Below are positions 7,869 through 18,929 of a stretch of 64,000 nucleotides of DNA, in pieces. Position 1 is the first letter of the stretch, and each line of letters starts with the position of its first letter. Below the pieces are notes generated by a model, which searched no databases, was not told where the DNA came from, and saw only the letters and a program-made list of their open reading frames with translations. The DNA comes from Achromobacter sp. Root83. Lineage in GTDB: Bacteria > Pseudomonadota > Gammaproteobacteria > Burkholderiales > Burkholderiaceae_B. The position numbers and the translations under genes were made by a program. The stretch spans positions 278,008 through 342,007 of the forward strand of contig NZ_LMIU01000024.1 of the NCBI RefSeq assembly GCF_001428845.1, given 5' to 3'.

Positions 7869-9554
7869 TCAGGATGCGGCAAGGCGCGCTTTGTCGCGCA
7901 GGCTTGTCAGGGTGGCCCGCGGCGTAATCACCTCGGGGTCTAGGCTGAGTTCGATCAGATAGGGCGAGCCGCTGTCCAGCGCACGCGCCAGGGCGGGCTC
8001 GAAGTCGTCGTGCCGGGCCACGCGTTCGGCGGGCACGCCGAACGATTCCGCATAGGCCACGAAGTCGGGGTTGCAGAGGTCCGTGCCGATGGTCCTGCCG
8101 GGGTAGTTCACTTCCTGGTGCATGCGGATCGTGCCGTACATGCCGTTGTTGAACACGATGAAGACGACGGCCAGGCGATGCTGTTTGACGGTGGCCAGTT
8201 CTTGCGAGGTCATCAGGAAGCAGCCGTCGCCGGCCAGGCAGACCACCTGGCGGTCGGGATGGCGCAGCTTGGCCGCGATGGCGGCAGGCACGCCGTAGCC
8301 CATGGCGCCGCTGGTGGGCGCAAGCTGGGTGCGAGGATGGCTGAATCGGTAGTAGCGATGCGCCCAGGCGCTGTAGTTGCCGGCGCCGTTGGTCAGGATG
8401 GCACGCGGATCCAGGCGCTCGCGCAAGGCGGTGATGACGCGCGCGGGGTCCATGCGCAGCTCGGTCGCGGGCGGCTCCGTGTAGCGCAGGTAGCTCTGGC
8501 GCAGCCCGTCCAGCCAGCCGCGCCAGGGGATGGCATTCAGCGGTCCGAGTCCGGCGGCCTGATCGGCAAAGGCGTTCAGGTCCGACTGTATTTTCAGCGC
8601 GGGCTGGTACACGCGGCCCAGCTCTTCGGGGCTGGCCAGCACATGGATCAAGGTCTGCCTGGGCACGGGAGACTGCAGCAGCGTATAGCCGCCGGTCACC
8701 ATTTCGCCCAGGCGCGCGCCCACCGCCAGGATCACGTCGGCGCGGCGCACGGCGTCGGCCAGTTCGGGGTTCACGCCGATGCCCACTTCGCCCACGTACT
8801 GCGAATGATGGTTGTCGAACAGATCCTGGCGGCGGAACGAACACGCCACCGGCAGGCCGTTCAGGCTGGCGTAGCGGGTCAGGTTGTCCAGGCCCGCGTC
8901 GGTCCAGCCCGAGCCGCCCACGATCATCAGCGGCCGCTGCGCGCCGGCCAGCAAGGCGCGCATGCTGGCCAGCGCCTCGGGCGCGGGGTGGGCGTGTGGA
9001 ACCTGTATCGTGCCGCAAGACTGCGCAAAGGCCGATTCGGTCAGCATGTCCTCGGGCAGCGCCAGCACGACGGGACCCGGCCGGCCCGACATCGCCACCG
9101 AGAAGGCGCGGTTCATGTATTCGGTGACGCGCGCCGCGCTGTCGATCTGCGCCACCCATTTGGTGAACTGCCCGAACATGCGGCGGTAGTCGATTTCCTG
9201 AAACGCTTCGCGCTCGACCATGTCGCTGCCGACCTGGCCCACCAGCACGATGAGCGGCGTGGAATCCTGAAACGCCGTCTGCACGCCGATGCTGGCATTG
9301 GTTGCGCCGGGGCCGCGCGTGACCATGCAGATGCCGGGCCGGCCCGTCAGCTTGCCGTGCGCCTCGGCCATGAAGGCGGCCGCGCCCTCGTGGCGGCAGG
9401 ACACCAGGCGTATCCGGTCCTGTTCGGCGTACAGCGCGTCCAGCACATCCAGATAGCTTTCTCCGGGAACACCGAAAACGGTGTCCACGCCGTGTTCCAG
9501 CAGCGCGCGCACCACATGCTGGCCGCCCGTCATCAAGGTTGGGGTGTCGTTCAT
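7869..9554 (-). CDS. Thiamine diphosphate-dependent enzyme, acetolactate synthase-like
   Basis: A 561-residue protein with the three-domain POX/AHAS architecture. The catalytic Glu56 lies in VSCRHEGAAAF, and a central domain covers about 190-330. The C-terminal ThDP motif starts GDG (442-444) and ends with Asn-Asn (469-470). ThDP enzymes of this class decarboxylate 2-oxo acids or join/cleave C-C bonds. No ilvN-type small subunit is nearby, and the gene sits with a Bug receptor, a NIPSNAP protein and an AraC regulator, so a catabolic 2-oxoacid or acyloin role is more likely than isoleucine-valine synthesis. The precise substrate is unknown. Confidence 0.88.
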   Translation of the reverse strand: MNDTPTLMTGGQHVVRALLEHGVDTVFGVPGESYLDVLDALYAEQDRIRLVSCRHEGAAAFMAEAHGKLTGRPGICMVTRGPGATNASIGVQTAFQDSTPLIVLVGQVGSDMVEREAFQEIDYRRMFGQFTKWVAQIDSAARVTEYMNRAFSVAMSGRPGPVVLALPEDMLTESAFAQSCGTIQVPHAHPAPEALASMRALLAGAQRPLMIVGGSGWTDAGLDNLTRYASLNGLPVACSFRRQDLFDNHHSQYVGEVGIGVNPELADAVRRADVILAVGARLGEMVTGGYTLLQSPVPRQTLIHVLASPEELGRVYQPALKIQSDLNAFADQAAGLGPLNAIPWRGWLDGLRQSYLRYTEPPATELRMDPARVITALRERLDPRAILTNGAGNYSAWAHRYYRFSHPRTQLAPTSGAMGYGVPAAIAAKLRHPDRQVVCLAGDGCFLMTSQELATVKQHRLAVVFIVFNNGMYGTIRMHQEVNYPGRTIGTDLCNPDFVAYAESFGVPAERVARHDDFEPALARALDSGSPYLIELSLDPEVITPRATLTSLRDKARLAAS

Positions 9555-9684
9555 CGCAGTTTCAATCAGGCCGCAAGGCGGCGGGGGTTGAGTTCGGATG
9601 AACTTTACGCAGCCCGGCGGCGGGCGCGTTAGGACAGATCGGAGCTTGTGTTGTACTTTTTCGCGGATCTGCCCGGCGCGGCCG

Positions 9685-10584
9685 TCATTCGATCGGGCGG
9701 TAGTGCTTCTTGCGGAAATCGCCCGGCGTGCAGCCGGTGCGCTTCTTGAAGAAGCGCGCGAAGTAGGCCGGATCCTCGAAATTGAGCTGAAACGCGATTT
9801 CGGCGATGCCCATGGCCGTATTGCTGAGCAAGCGCTTGGCTTCGAGCGCGATGCGCTCCTGCACCAACTGGCTGGCGGTGCGCCCGACGCTGCGCTTGAC
9901 CGCCTCGTTGAGCTGGCGTTCGCTTACGCACAGCGCATCGGCGTACTGGCGGACGGCCCCGAAATCCAGATAGTGTTCCTCGATCAGCATGGTGAACCGC
10001 TTGGCCAGCGAATAACTGGGGCCGGCGGCGGCTTCGCGCTCGTCGGCCGGATAGAGCCGGCGCAGCTGCGTCAGCAGAATCAGCAGATAGGAGCGCACCA
10101 CGTCGAAACGCCCGGTCTGGCGGTCGCGGGTTTCGCGTTCGATTTCATCCAGCAGCGGCAGCATGCCGTCATGCTGCTCACGCGTGAGATACAGGGCGGG
10201 CGAGCCTCCCGCCACATGGAAGAAGGGAAATTTGGCGATGTCGTCCGCCCGCGGGAACATGTGGGCGAAGAAGTCCGTGCTGATGTTCAACACATAGCCG
10301 CGCGGCTTGACCGAGGATGTCCAGGCGTGGATCTGGCCGGGCGACAGAAAGAAAACCGAGTGGTCGCGCACTTCGTGTTGCTCGAAGTCCAGCATGTGCG
10401 TGCCGTGCGCTTCGCTCATCCAGAGCAGATGGTAGTAGTTGTGCCGGTGCAGAAAACCGCGCGGGATGTCGTCGCGGTCTTCCAGGCGCACAAGATCGAA
10501 GTAGAACGAACCCTCGCCCGAAAAATCCGAGGATTCAAAGGTGGGAAACGGTTCGGGGTAGGGCGAATTCGTGCCTGCGGACAA
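9685..10584 (-). CDS. AraC family transcriptional regulator
   Basis: A 299-residue protein. The N-terminal half is a cupin-like sensor (HRHNYYHLLWMSEAHGTHMLDF; SPGQIHAW). The C-terminal hundred residues, about 195-296, carry the twin helix-turn-helix (VRQYADALCVSERQLNEAVKR; IAEIAFQLNFEDPAYFARFFKK) and end with GCTPGDFRKKH. The start is TTG (10582-10584) with AAGGAG nine bases upstream, which is why I accept a rare start codon. It lies 130 bases upstream of the ThDP gene on the same strand and probably activates that cluster in response to its substrate. Confidence 0.91.
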   Translation of the reverse strand: MSAGTNSPYPEPFPTFESSDFSGEGSFYFDLVRLEDRDDIPRGFLHRHNYYHLLWMSEAHGTHMLDFEQHEVRDHSVFFLSPGQIHAWTSSVKPRGYVLNISTDFFAHMFPRADDIAKFPFFHVAGGSPALYLTREQHDGMLPLLDEIERETRDRQTGRFDVVRSYLLILLTQLRRLYPADEREAAAGPSYSLAKRFTMLIEEHYLDFGAVRQYADALCVSERQLNEAVKRSVGRTASQLVQERIALEAKRLLSNTAMGIAEIAFQLNFEDPAYFARFFKKRTGCTPGDFRKKHYRPIE

Positions 10585-10676
10585 GCGGGAGTCTCCTTGA
10601 CCGCGCGCGTGGCGGCTCTATTTTTCGCCATCATAAAGGCAAACGCCGCCGACCCCGCAAGCCCGGGCCGGCCGTG

Positions 10677-12980
<2,304 letters not shown>

Positions 12981-13012
12981 CGTCCCACACCTTCAAATAA
13001 GCTGATGTGGCA

Positions 13013-13043
13013 ATTGAACACCTTGGAGTTACTATAGGGTCAA
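13013..13043 (-). promoter_or_regulatory. MerR-type cadA promoter with 19-base spacer (CadR operator)
   Basis: On the minus strand, -35 TTGACC (13038-13043) and a -10-like TTCAAT (13013-13018) are separated by 19 bases that begin CTATAGTAACT and continue to AAGGTG. The overlong spacer is the hallmark of MerR-family activation, where the metal-bound regulator untwists DNA. The sequence closely resembles known pbrA/cadA promoters. It lies between cadA and cadR, directed toward cadA. Confidence 0.75.
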
Positions 13044-13081
13044 CCCCCCTCAATCATTCGGATTCGATCCGGGAGACAACG

Positions 13082-13516
13082 ATGCGTATCGGCGAATTGG
13101 CGACGGCGGCCGGCACCACGGTCGAAACCGTCAGGTATTACGAAAAGGAAGGGCTGCTTCCCGCACCGGACCGGGGGCTGAACAACTACCGCAGCTACGG
13201 GCAGCCTCACCTGGAGCGGCTGCGCCTGATCCGCAATTGCAGGGCGCTGGATATGACGCAGGACGAGATCCGCGCCATCCTGTCCCTGGCGGACAATCAC
13301 CAGACGGGTTGCGGCCCCATCAACGAACTGTTCGACGAACATATCGCGCACGTCGACGCCCGCATCGCGGAACTCACGCAGTTGAAGGCCCAGCTTGGAG
13401 AATTGCGCCAGCGCTGCCTGTCCGCCAGGCCCGACACGGAAGACTGCGGCATCCTGCATGGCCTGAGCGAAATGCAGGTTGAAGAGCGCCAGGAGCGGCA
13501 CACGCACCTGGGCTGA
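13082..13516 (+). CDS. cadR: MerR family Cd(II)/Pb(II)-responsive regulator
   Basis: A 144-residue protein starting MRIGELATAAGTTVETVRYYEKEGLLP, the MerR DNA-binding helix-turn-helix and wing. A dimerisation helix follows, then metal-binding Cys77, Cys112 and Cys122 in the spacing of CadR/PbrR proteins, and a His-containing tail (RHTHLG) as seen in CadR. It represses the divergent cadA in the absence of metal and activates it when Cd, Pb or Zn binds. I use the ATG at 13082; the frame opens 25 codons earlier but would overlap the promoter region. Confidence 0.94.
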   Translation: MRIGELATAAGTTVETVRYYEKEGLLPAPDRGLNNYRSYGQPHLERLRLIRNCRALDMTQDEIRAILSLADNHQTGCGPINELFDEHIAHVDARIAELTQLKAQLGELRQRCLSARPDTEDCGILHGLSEMQVEERQERHTHLG

Positions 13517-13548
13517 AAGCCCGGCCAAGCCAGCCTACTAGGGAAACC

Positions 13549-13571
13549 CCGATCCGTTTACAACGGATCGG
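13549..13571 (+). terminator. Perfect 10-pair hairpin downstream of cadR
   Basis: Arms 13549-13558 and 13562-13571 are perfectly complementary around TAC. A moderately T-rich stretch (ATTGTTTTG) follows. It is best read as the cadR terminator; an operator for the next gene is the alternative. Confidence 0.55.
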
Positions 13572-13601
13572 TGGATTGTTTTGCCTCATCTTGGCATGTA
13601 A

Positions 13602-13614
13602 GATGTCCAACATC
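13602..13614. promoter_or_regulatory. Palindrome GATGTCCAACATC, candidate FadR-type operator
   Basis: Five-base arms around CCA, 70 bases upstream of the CoA-transferase start. The CCA centre matches that of the 1678-1694 palindrome near the other FadR-type gene. The FadR-type regulator encoded at 14932 could bind here. This is position-based inference. Confidence 0.3.
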
Positions 13615-13684
13615 CAACAAATGACGGAAGGCGCCGGTTTTCATCGGTCACCGTTCCGGTCAAGAAGATGCGAGGCAGACAAGC

Positions 13685-14866
13685 ATGGAATCAAAACCTC
13701 TGAGCCGGTTCACGGTTCTGGACCTGACCCGAGTGCGTTCCGGGCCGGCCGCGGTGCGCCAGTTCGCGGATTGGGGCGCCACGGTCATCAAGATCGAGGA
13801 ACCCGGCGACGAGCAGGACGACAAGCCCGGCGGTTCCGCGCAGTTCGCCGATTACCAGAACACGCACCGCAATAAGCGCAGCGTGACGCTGAACCTGAAG
13901 CATCCCCAGGGGCGGGCGCTGTTTCTGGACCTGGTGCGCCAGGCCGATGTGGTGGTTGAAAACTATCGCCCCAACGTGAAGTTCAAGCTGGGCATCGACT
14001 ACGAGTCACTGCGCAAGGTCAATCCGCGCATCGTCTATGCCAGCGTATCGGGCTTCGGGCAGGATGGCCCCTACGCCACTCGTCCGGGCCTGGACCAGAT
14101 CGCGCAGGGAATCGGCGGTTTGATGTCCGTGACCGGCGAGCCCGGCCGCGGCCCGATGCGGGCAGGGATTCCCATCGCCGACCTGACCTCGGGCCTGTTC
14201 TGCGCAATCGGCATCTTCATTGCGCTGCTGGAACGCGAAGTCTCGGGTCAGGGGCAGTGGGTCCAGACGTCGCTGCTGCAGTCGCAGGTTTGGATGATGG
14301 ATTTCCAGGCGATGCGCTGGCTGATGAACGGCGAGGTCCCGGGTCAGAGCGGCAACGATCATCCCACCAGCAGCCCCACGGGCGTGTTTCCCACCCGGGA
14401 CGGCTATATGAATATCGCCGCCATGGGCAACGACATCTATGCGCGCCTGTGCCGGGTGCTTGAGATCCCCGGTCTGATCGAAGACGAACGATTCCTGACG
14501 GTGCCGCTACGCGCGCGCAATCGCGCCGCGCTGAACGCCGCCATCGGCGAACGCACCGCGACGCGCAATACGGCTGAGTGGATTGCGCTGATGAACGAAC
14601 AGGGCGTGCCTTGCGGCCCGATCCTGGGCATGGACCAGACTTTCGAGGACCCACAGGTGCGGCACCTGAATCTCAGCCGCCAGATCCAGCATCCCGGCCT
14701 GGGGCCGATTTCGGTGGTGGGGCAGCCGATGATCCTGAGCCGGACCGGGCCGGGCGAGATGGCGCCCGCGCCGGAGCGGGGCGAGCACAACGGCGACGTG
14801 TACGGCGGCATGCTCGGTCTGGCGCCGGCCGACCTGCGGCAGCTGGCCCAGGACGGCGTGATCTGA
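13685..14866 (+). CDS. Family III (CaiB/BaiF) CoA-transferase
   Basis: A 393-residue enzyme with the interlocked-ring CoA-transferase signatures: LDLTRVRSGP at the start, GATVIKIEEPGDEQDD, NKRSVTLNLKHPQGR, SVSGFGQDGPYATRPG, and the catalytic Asp166 in GIPIADLTSG. It moves CoA between carboxylic acids in the cytoplasm. The usual acyl donor and acceptor cannot be read from sequence. It leads a rightward cluster with a FadR-type regulator, a crotonase-fold protein and a Bug receptor, which suggests uptake and CoA activation of a carboxylic acid. Confidence 0.92.
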   Translation: MESKPLSRFTVLDLTRVRSGPAAVRQFADWGATVIKIEEPGDEQDDKPGGSAQFADYQNTHRNKRSVTLNLKHPQGRALFLDLVRQADVVVENYRPNVKFKLGIDYESLRKVNPRIVYASVSGFGQDGPYATRPGLDQIAQGIGGLMSVTGEPGRGPMRAGIPIADLTSGLFCAIGIFIALLEREVSGQGQWVQTSLLQSQVWMMDFQAMRWLMNGEVPGQSGNDHPTSSPTGVFPTRDGYMNIAAMGNDIYARLCRVLEIPGLIEDERFLTVPLRARNRAALNAAIGERTATRNTAEWIALMNEQGVPCGPILGMDQTFEDPQVRHLNLSRQIQHPGLGPISVVGQPMILSRTGPGEMAPAPERGEHNGDVYGGMLGLAPADLRQLAQDGVI

Positions 14867-14931
14867 CGCGAGAAGGCTAATATCGCCGCCATGGCCGCCG
14901 GAAACAGGGCGGCCCCGACGGAGCCCGCCCC

Positions 14932-15678
14932 ATGATGAACGCCACTTCCACCGCCACCGACCAGGTTTTTTCCAGCCTGGGACGTCCTGACAATCTGCCC
15001 GACGAGATCGCGGCGCAGATTCGCCAGAAGATCGTCTCGGGCGAGTTCGAGCCGGGCCAGCGCCTGCCCACGGAATTCGAACTGGCCCAGATGTTCGCGG
15101 TCAGCCGGAATGTCGTGCGCGAAGCGATCGCCCGCCTGAAGCTGTCGGGGTACGTGGACACCCGGCGCGGCGTGGGCACCTTCGTGGCGCTGGACATGGG
15201 CACGCGCAATTTCGAGATTGCGCCCGAGGACCTGCTGCAGCCCGAGCCGCTGGCGCATATTTTCTGGCTGCGGGTCGAACTGGAGTCGGGCGCGGCCGCG
15301 CAAGCGGCGCTGCATCGCAAGCCCGAGCAGATCGAGACCCTGCGACAGGCCCTGTTGAAGGTCGACGCCGCCGGCAATGACTGGCAGGCGGGCGCCGACC
15401 ATGCGCTCGACTTCCACATGGCGGTGGGCGAGGCGACCAACAATCCTTATTTTGTCCGGTTGCTCGCGCACCTGCGGCACGTGTTCCGCGGCGCCGTGCG
15501 CACGCTGCGCTACACCAGCGCCGGCACTGAACGCGTGGCTGAGATCGAGCGCGAGCACCACCTGATTTTCGATGCGATCGCCGCGGGCGACAGCGATGCG
15601 GCGCGACAGGCCATGCGCACGCACCTGACCAACGGCATTCAAAGACACCAGACAGTCATACAAGGAAAGCAACCGTGA
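14932..15678 (+). CDS. FadR-type GntR transcriptional regulator (FCD domain)
   Basis: A 248-residue protein. The winged helix-turn-helix covers about residues 24-88 (PTEFELAQMFAVSRNVVREAI; RRGVGTFV). A helical FCD domain follows with Asp/His metal ligands (DFHMAVGEATNN; HHLIFDAI; MRTHL). GGAG lies about ten bases before the tandem ATGATG start. The stop overlaps the GTG start of the crotonase gene (GTGA), so the two are translationally coupled. It probably controls its own cluster. Confidence 0.92.
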   Translation: MMNATSTATDQVFSSLGRPDNLPDEIAAQIRQKIVSGEFEPGQRLPTEFELAQMFAVSRNVVREAIARLKLSGYVDTRRGVGTFVALDMGTRNFEIAPEDLLQPEPLAHIFWLRVELESGAAAQAALHRKPEQIETLRQALLKVDAAGNDWQAGADHALDFHMAVGEATNNPYFVRLLAHLRHVFRGAVRTLRYTSAGTERVAEIEREHHLIFDAIAAGDSDAARQAMRTHLTNGIQRHQTVIQGKQP

Positions 15679-16490
15679 ACATCCAACGCATCCTGCAGGG
15701 CGAGATCACCGATCACATCGTGGCTGAAAAGCGCGGCGCGGCGGGTTGGCTGACATTCAACGATCCGCAGCGGCACAACGCCGTTTCGTATGCGATGTGG
15801 GAAGCCATTCCGGTCGTGCTGAAGGCGTTCGGACAGGATCCGGAGATCCGCGCGGTGGTGCTGCAGGGAGCGGGTGGCAAGGCGTTCGTCAGCGGCGCGA
15901 ACATTTCGCAGTTCGATACCTTGCGTAGCGGCGAAGAGGCGGTCCAGGCCTACGAGGTCGTCGCCGAGGCGGCGCAGTTGGCGCTCTACGACTACGACAA
16001 GCCGACACTGGCGTACATCCAGGGCTATTGCATCGGTGGCGGCTTGAACATTGCCTTGTGCTGCGATATCCGGCTGGCGTCGGAAGGCAGTTCGTTCGCG
16101 ATCCCCGCGGGCAAGCTGGGGCTGGGCTATCGGTTGACCGCGATCCGCAACCTGGTCACGGCGGTCGGCCCGGCCAATGCACTGGAGATCTTCCTGACGG
16201 CAGCGCGCTATACGGCGCAAGAGGCCAAGGACCTGGGCCTGCTCAGCAAGGTGGCGCCCGCCGAGGAATTGCCCGCGGTGCTGGACAAGATGCTGTCCCA
16301 GATCCAGGCCAATGCGCCGCTGACGTTGCGCGCCGGTAAACGGATGATCCGTCAGATGCAGCAGCTCGGGCCCGAGGTCGACGTGGAAGGCATGCGCCGT
16401 CTGGTCATGGAGTGTTTCGAAAGCAACGACTATCGCGAAGGCCGCAAGGCGTTCGCGGAGAAAAGAGCGCCGGTTTTCACCGGCACCTGA
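15675..16490 (+). CDS. Crotonase-fold (enoyl-CoA hydratase/isomerase family) protein lacking both catalytic glutamates
   Basis: A 271-residue protein with a GTG start overlapping the upstream stop. The fold signatures are clear: oxyanion-hole segments around KAFVSGANISQF and YCIGGGLNIALCCDIRLAS, then FAIPAGKLGLGY. In true hydratases two Glu residues act on water. Here the aligned positions are Asn125 (GGGLN) and Ala145 (IPA). Hydration of enoyl-CoA is therefore unlikely. Isomerase, decarboxylase or hydrolase activity is more plausible, as in other Glu-less crotonase proteins. It sits between a FadR regulator and a Bug receptor. Confidence 0.88.
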   Translation: MNIQRILQGEITDHIVAEKRGAAGWLTFNDPQRHNAVSYAMWEAIPVVLKAFGQDPEIRAVVLQGAGGKAFVSGANISQFDTLRSGEEAVQAYEVVAEAAQLALYDYDKPTLAYIQGYCIGGGLNIALCCDIRLASEGSSFAIPAGKLGLGYRLTAIRNLVTAVGPANALEIFLTAARYTAQEAKDLGLLSKVAPAEELPAVLDKMLSQIQANAPLTLRAGKRMIRQMQQLGPEVDVEGMRRLVMECFESNDYREGRKAFAEKRAPVFTGT

Positions 16491-16666
16491 TTCCGGCGCC
16501 AGGCCGGATTCCCCACGCAGGTTCCAGGACCGCGCTTTCCCGGCGCGGCCCGGGGACGGCTGCGTCTTGAATCCGGCTTCGTTCCGGTTCCCCCGGCATC
16601 CGCCCCGATTCCCCGGAAGGCGAAGCCACAGATCGCGCAGGCAAGCGCGGCGACGAGGAGACAGAT

Positions 16667-17650
16667 ATGAAAACGACTACCCTGAAATTGGCGCTGGCCG
16701 GACTGGCATGGGCATGCGCTACGGCGCCGGCTCATGCCCAGGGCGGCTACCCCAGCCAGCCGATCCGCATCATCGTGGGCTACTCCGCGGGCGGGACGAC
16801 CGACATCCTGGCGCGGGCGCTCGGCGAACAGCTCAGCAAGGAGCTCAAGCAGCCCATCATCATCGAGAACAAGGCCGGCGCCGCTGGCAATATCGCCGCG
16901 GCCGCGGTGCAGCAGGCCGCGCCCGACGGCTACACCCTGTTCATGGCCACCGTGTCCAGCCATGGCATCAATCCGGCCGTGTACAGGAAGTCGCTGGGAT
17001 ACGATCCCGTGGGCGGCTTCACGCCGGTCAGCATGATCGCGTCGATTCCGCTGGTGCTGGTTGCAAATCCCAAGCTTCCCGTCAAGTCCGTGGCTGACCT
17101 GGTCGAGCTGGCGCGCGCCAAGCCGGGCGACCTGAACTACTCGTCCAGCGGCAACGGTTCTCCGGTTCACGTCGCGGGCGCCATGTTCGCCTCGGAAGCG
17201 CACGTGACGATTCAGCACGTGCCGTATCGCGGCGGCGCGCTGGCCAATTCCTCGGTCATGAGCGGCGAAACGCAGTTCAGCTTCGCGACCCTGCCGGCGG
17301 CGCTGCCTCAGGTCAAGGCCGGCAGCCTGCGTGCCCTTGCCGTCACCACGCGCGAGCGTTCGACCGAACTGCCGGATGTGCCCACCGTCGCCGAAACGAC
17401 CTCGTTCAAGGGCTACGAGATCAACACGTGGAACGCGCTGATGGCACCCAAGGGCACGCCAGACGCCGTCGTTGATGTGCTGAACAAGGCAGTCGCCCGG
17501 GCCCTGGCCATGCCGGCCCTGCAAACCCGCTTCAAGGGCGAAGGCGCGACCCCCGGCGCAAGCAGCCCGGCGGAGCTGGGCCAGTTCGTCAACGCGGAAC
17601 TGGCGCGGTGGGCGACGGTCATCAAGGAAGTGAACATCCAGATTGAATGA
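16667..17650 (+). CDS. Bug-family (TctC-like) periplasmic solute-binding protein
   Basis: A 327-residue receptor. The signal peptide runs to about residue 24 (WACATAPAHA, then QGGYPSQPIRIIVGYSAGGTTDI). The Bug ligand loops NKAGAAGNIA and SSSGNGSPVHVAGAMF are present. There is no TctA/TctB permease nearby. It ends the CoA-transferase/FadR/crotonase cluster, 176 bases after the crotonase gene, and likely senses or binds the acid handled there. GAGGAG is seen upstream of the ATG. Confidence 0.93.
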   Translation: MKTTTLKLALAGLAWACATAPAHAQGGYPSQPIRIIVGYSAGGTTDILARALGEQLSKELKQPIIIENKAGAAGNIAAAAVQQAAPDGYTLFMATVSSHGINPAVYRKSLGYDPVGGFTPVSMIASIPLVLVANPKLPVKSVADLVELARAKPGDLNYSSSGNGSPVHVAGAMFASEAHVTIQHVPYRGGALANSSVMSGETQFSFATLPAALPQVKAGSLRALAVTTRERSTELPDVPTVAETTSFKGYEINTWNALMAPKGTPDAVVDVLNKAVARALAMPALQTRFKGEGATPGASSPAELGQFVNAELARWATVIKEVNIQIE

Positions 17651-17738
17651 CCTCTGGCCCCGCGTGGAGATGGCGCGGGCGGGGAAGGGACTTGGCGTAC
17701 TATGAGAATCTGTTTCTTTCCCATTTGCGCCTGAATCA

Positions 17739-18332
17739 ATGACCGTATCCCAGACCGCCACGCCCTTGCATGCCCTGAACACGCGCCGTTCCTTCAAATT
17801 CCTGCGGGCGCCGGCGCCCAAGCCCGACGAACTCGAACAGATCCTGCAGGCCGCCATGTCGGCCCCCGATCACGGCGCTCTGCGGCCATGGCGTTTCGTC
17901 GTGATCCAGGGCGAGGCCATCGGCAAGCTGGCGGACGTGGCGCTGGACGCCGTCAAGCGCAGCGGCGATCCGCGCATGACGCCGGAAAAGGAAAAATCGG
18001 TGCGCGAATGGATGGCCGGCGTGCCGCTGTTCATCGCCGTGGCGCAGAAGATCGCGCATGGCAACACCAAGATTCCGGAGCAGGAGCAGTTGCTGGCCAC
18101 CGGCTGCGCCACCATGAACATGCTGAACGCCGTCCACATGCTGGGCTACGCCGCGTTCTGGAGCACGGGCATGGGCACCTACGCCGAAGACGTGCAGAAC
18201 GCGCTGGGCCTGGACTCGCTGGATTACCGCTTCCTGGGCTTCCTGGCGGTGGGCACGCCGGCTTGCGCGGTGCCCCCGGCCAAGCGGCCGGACTACCGCG
18301 AATTCGTCACGGAGTGGACCGGGCCGGTCTGA
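17739..18332 (+). CDS. Nitroreductase family protein (YdjA-like)
   Basis: A 197-residue FMN-dependent protein of the short YdjA subgroup. Features are RRSFKFL near the N-terminus, PDELEQILQAAMSAPDHGALRPWRF, and the flavin-site segment AAFWSTGMGTYAEDVQNALGL, then a conserved Pro-rich VGTPA. These enzymes transfer electrons from NAD(P)H to nitro or quinone substrates; the physiological substrate is unknown. It is a single gene between the Bug receptor and the iron-signalling genes. Confidence 0.9.
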   Translation: MTVSQTATPLHALNTRRSFKFLRAPAPKPDELEQILQAAMSAPDHGALRPWRFVVIQGEAIGKLADVALDAVKRSGDPRMTPEKEKSVREWMAGVPLFIAVAQKIAHGNTKIPEQEQLLATGCATMNMLNAVHMLGYAAFWSTGMGTYAEDVQNALGLDSLDYRFLGFLAVGTPACAVPPAKRPDYREFVTEWTGPV

Positions 18333-18378
18333 GCCGGCTGGCGGTTGGCCATCGCGCTTGCGCGCCAGGCAATAAATG

Positions 18379-18395
18379 ACAATAATTCTTATTGT
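18379..18395. promoter_or_regulatory. Fur-box-like palindrome upstream of fecI-type sigma factor
   Basis: ACAATAATTCTTATTGT has perfect 7-base arms in an AT-rich island (18371-18402), 21 bases before the sigma-factor ATG. It resembles the Fur consensus of alternating GATAAT units. Iron-dependent repression of the following genes is the expected role. Confidence 0.7.
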
Positions 18396-18416
18396 TAATT
18401 AGCTTGGCGCCTTGTT

Positions 18417-18929
18417 ATGTCCTCATCCGCGCAGCCCACGGAGCACGCCGCTGCCGAGCTGTATGAAACCCATCACTCCTGGCTGCAGACGTGGCTGCGG
18501 CGCAGGCTGGGGTGCCGCGAAGACGCCGCCGATCTTGCGCACGATACCTTCGTGCGGATCCTGTCGGGCCGCCAGGCCGAAGCGATCCGCGAGCCCCGGG
18601 CGTTCCTGACCACCCTGGCGCAGCGCGCGCTGTTCACCTTCTGGCGCCGGCGCGACCTGGAACGCGCCTATCTCGACAGCCTGCAGTCGCTGCCGCAGGC
18701 CAGCGCGCCCAGCGAAGAGAGCCGCGCGCTGGTGGTCGAGGCGCTGATGCATATCGACAGCGTCCTGCACCGCCTGCCGCGCAAGGCGCGCCAGGCTTTC
18801 CTGCACAGCCAGATCGATGAACTCAGCTACGCCGAGATCGCCGCCCGCATCGGCGTTTCCGCCATCACGGTGCGACGCTACATGAAGCAGGCCATCACGC
18901 TGTGCGTGGCGTCACGGCTGGCGCCATGA
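18417..18929 (+). CDS. ECF sigma factor, FecI family
   Basis: A 170-residue sigma factor. Region 2 is LYETHHSWLQTWLRRRLGCREDAADLAHDTFVRIL and region 4 is AFLHSQIDELSYAEIAARIGVSAITVRRYMKQAI. FecI-type factors direct transcription of a TonB-dependent receptor gene when ferric siderophore is sensed. Its stop overlaps the FecR start by ATGA, and a Fur-type site precedes it, so it is probably made only under iron limitation. Confidence 0.93.
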   Translation: MSSSAQPTEHAAAELYETHHSWLQTWLRRRLGCREDAADLAHDTFVRILSGRQAEAIREPRAFLTTLAQRALFTFWRRRDLERAYLDSLQSLPQASAPSEESRALVVEALMHIDSVLHRLPRKARQAFLHSQIDELSYAEIAARIGVSAITVRRYMKQAITLCVASRLAP

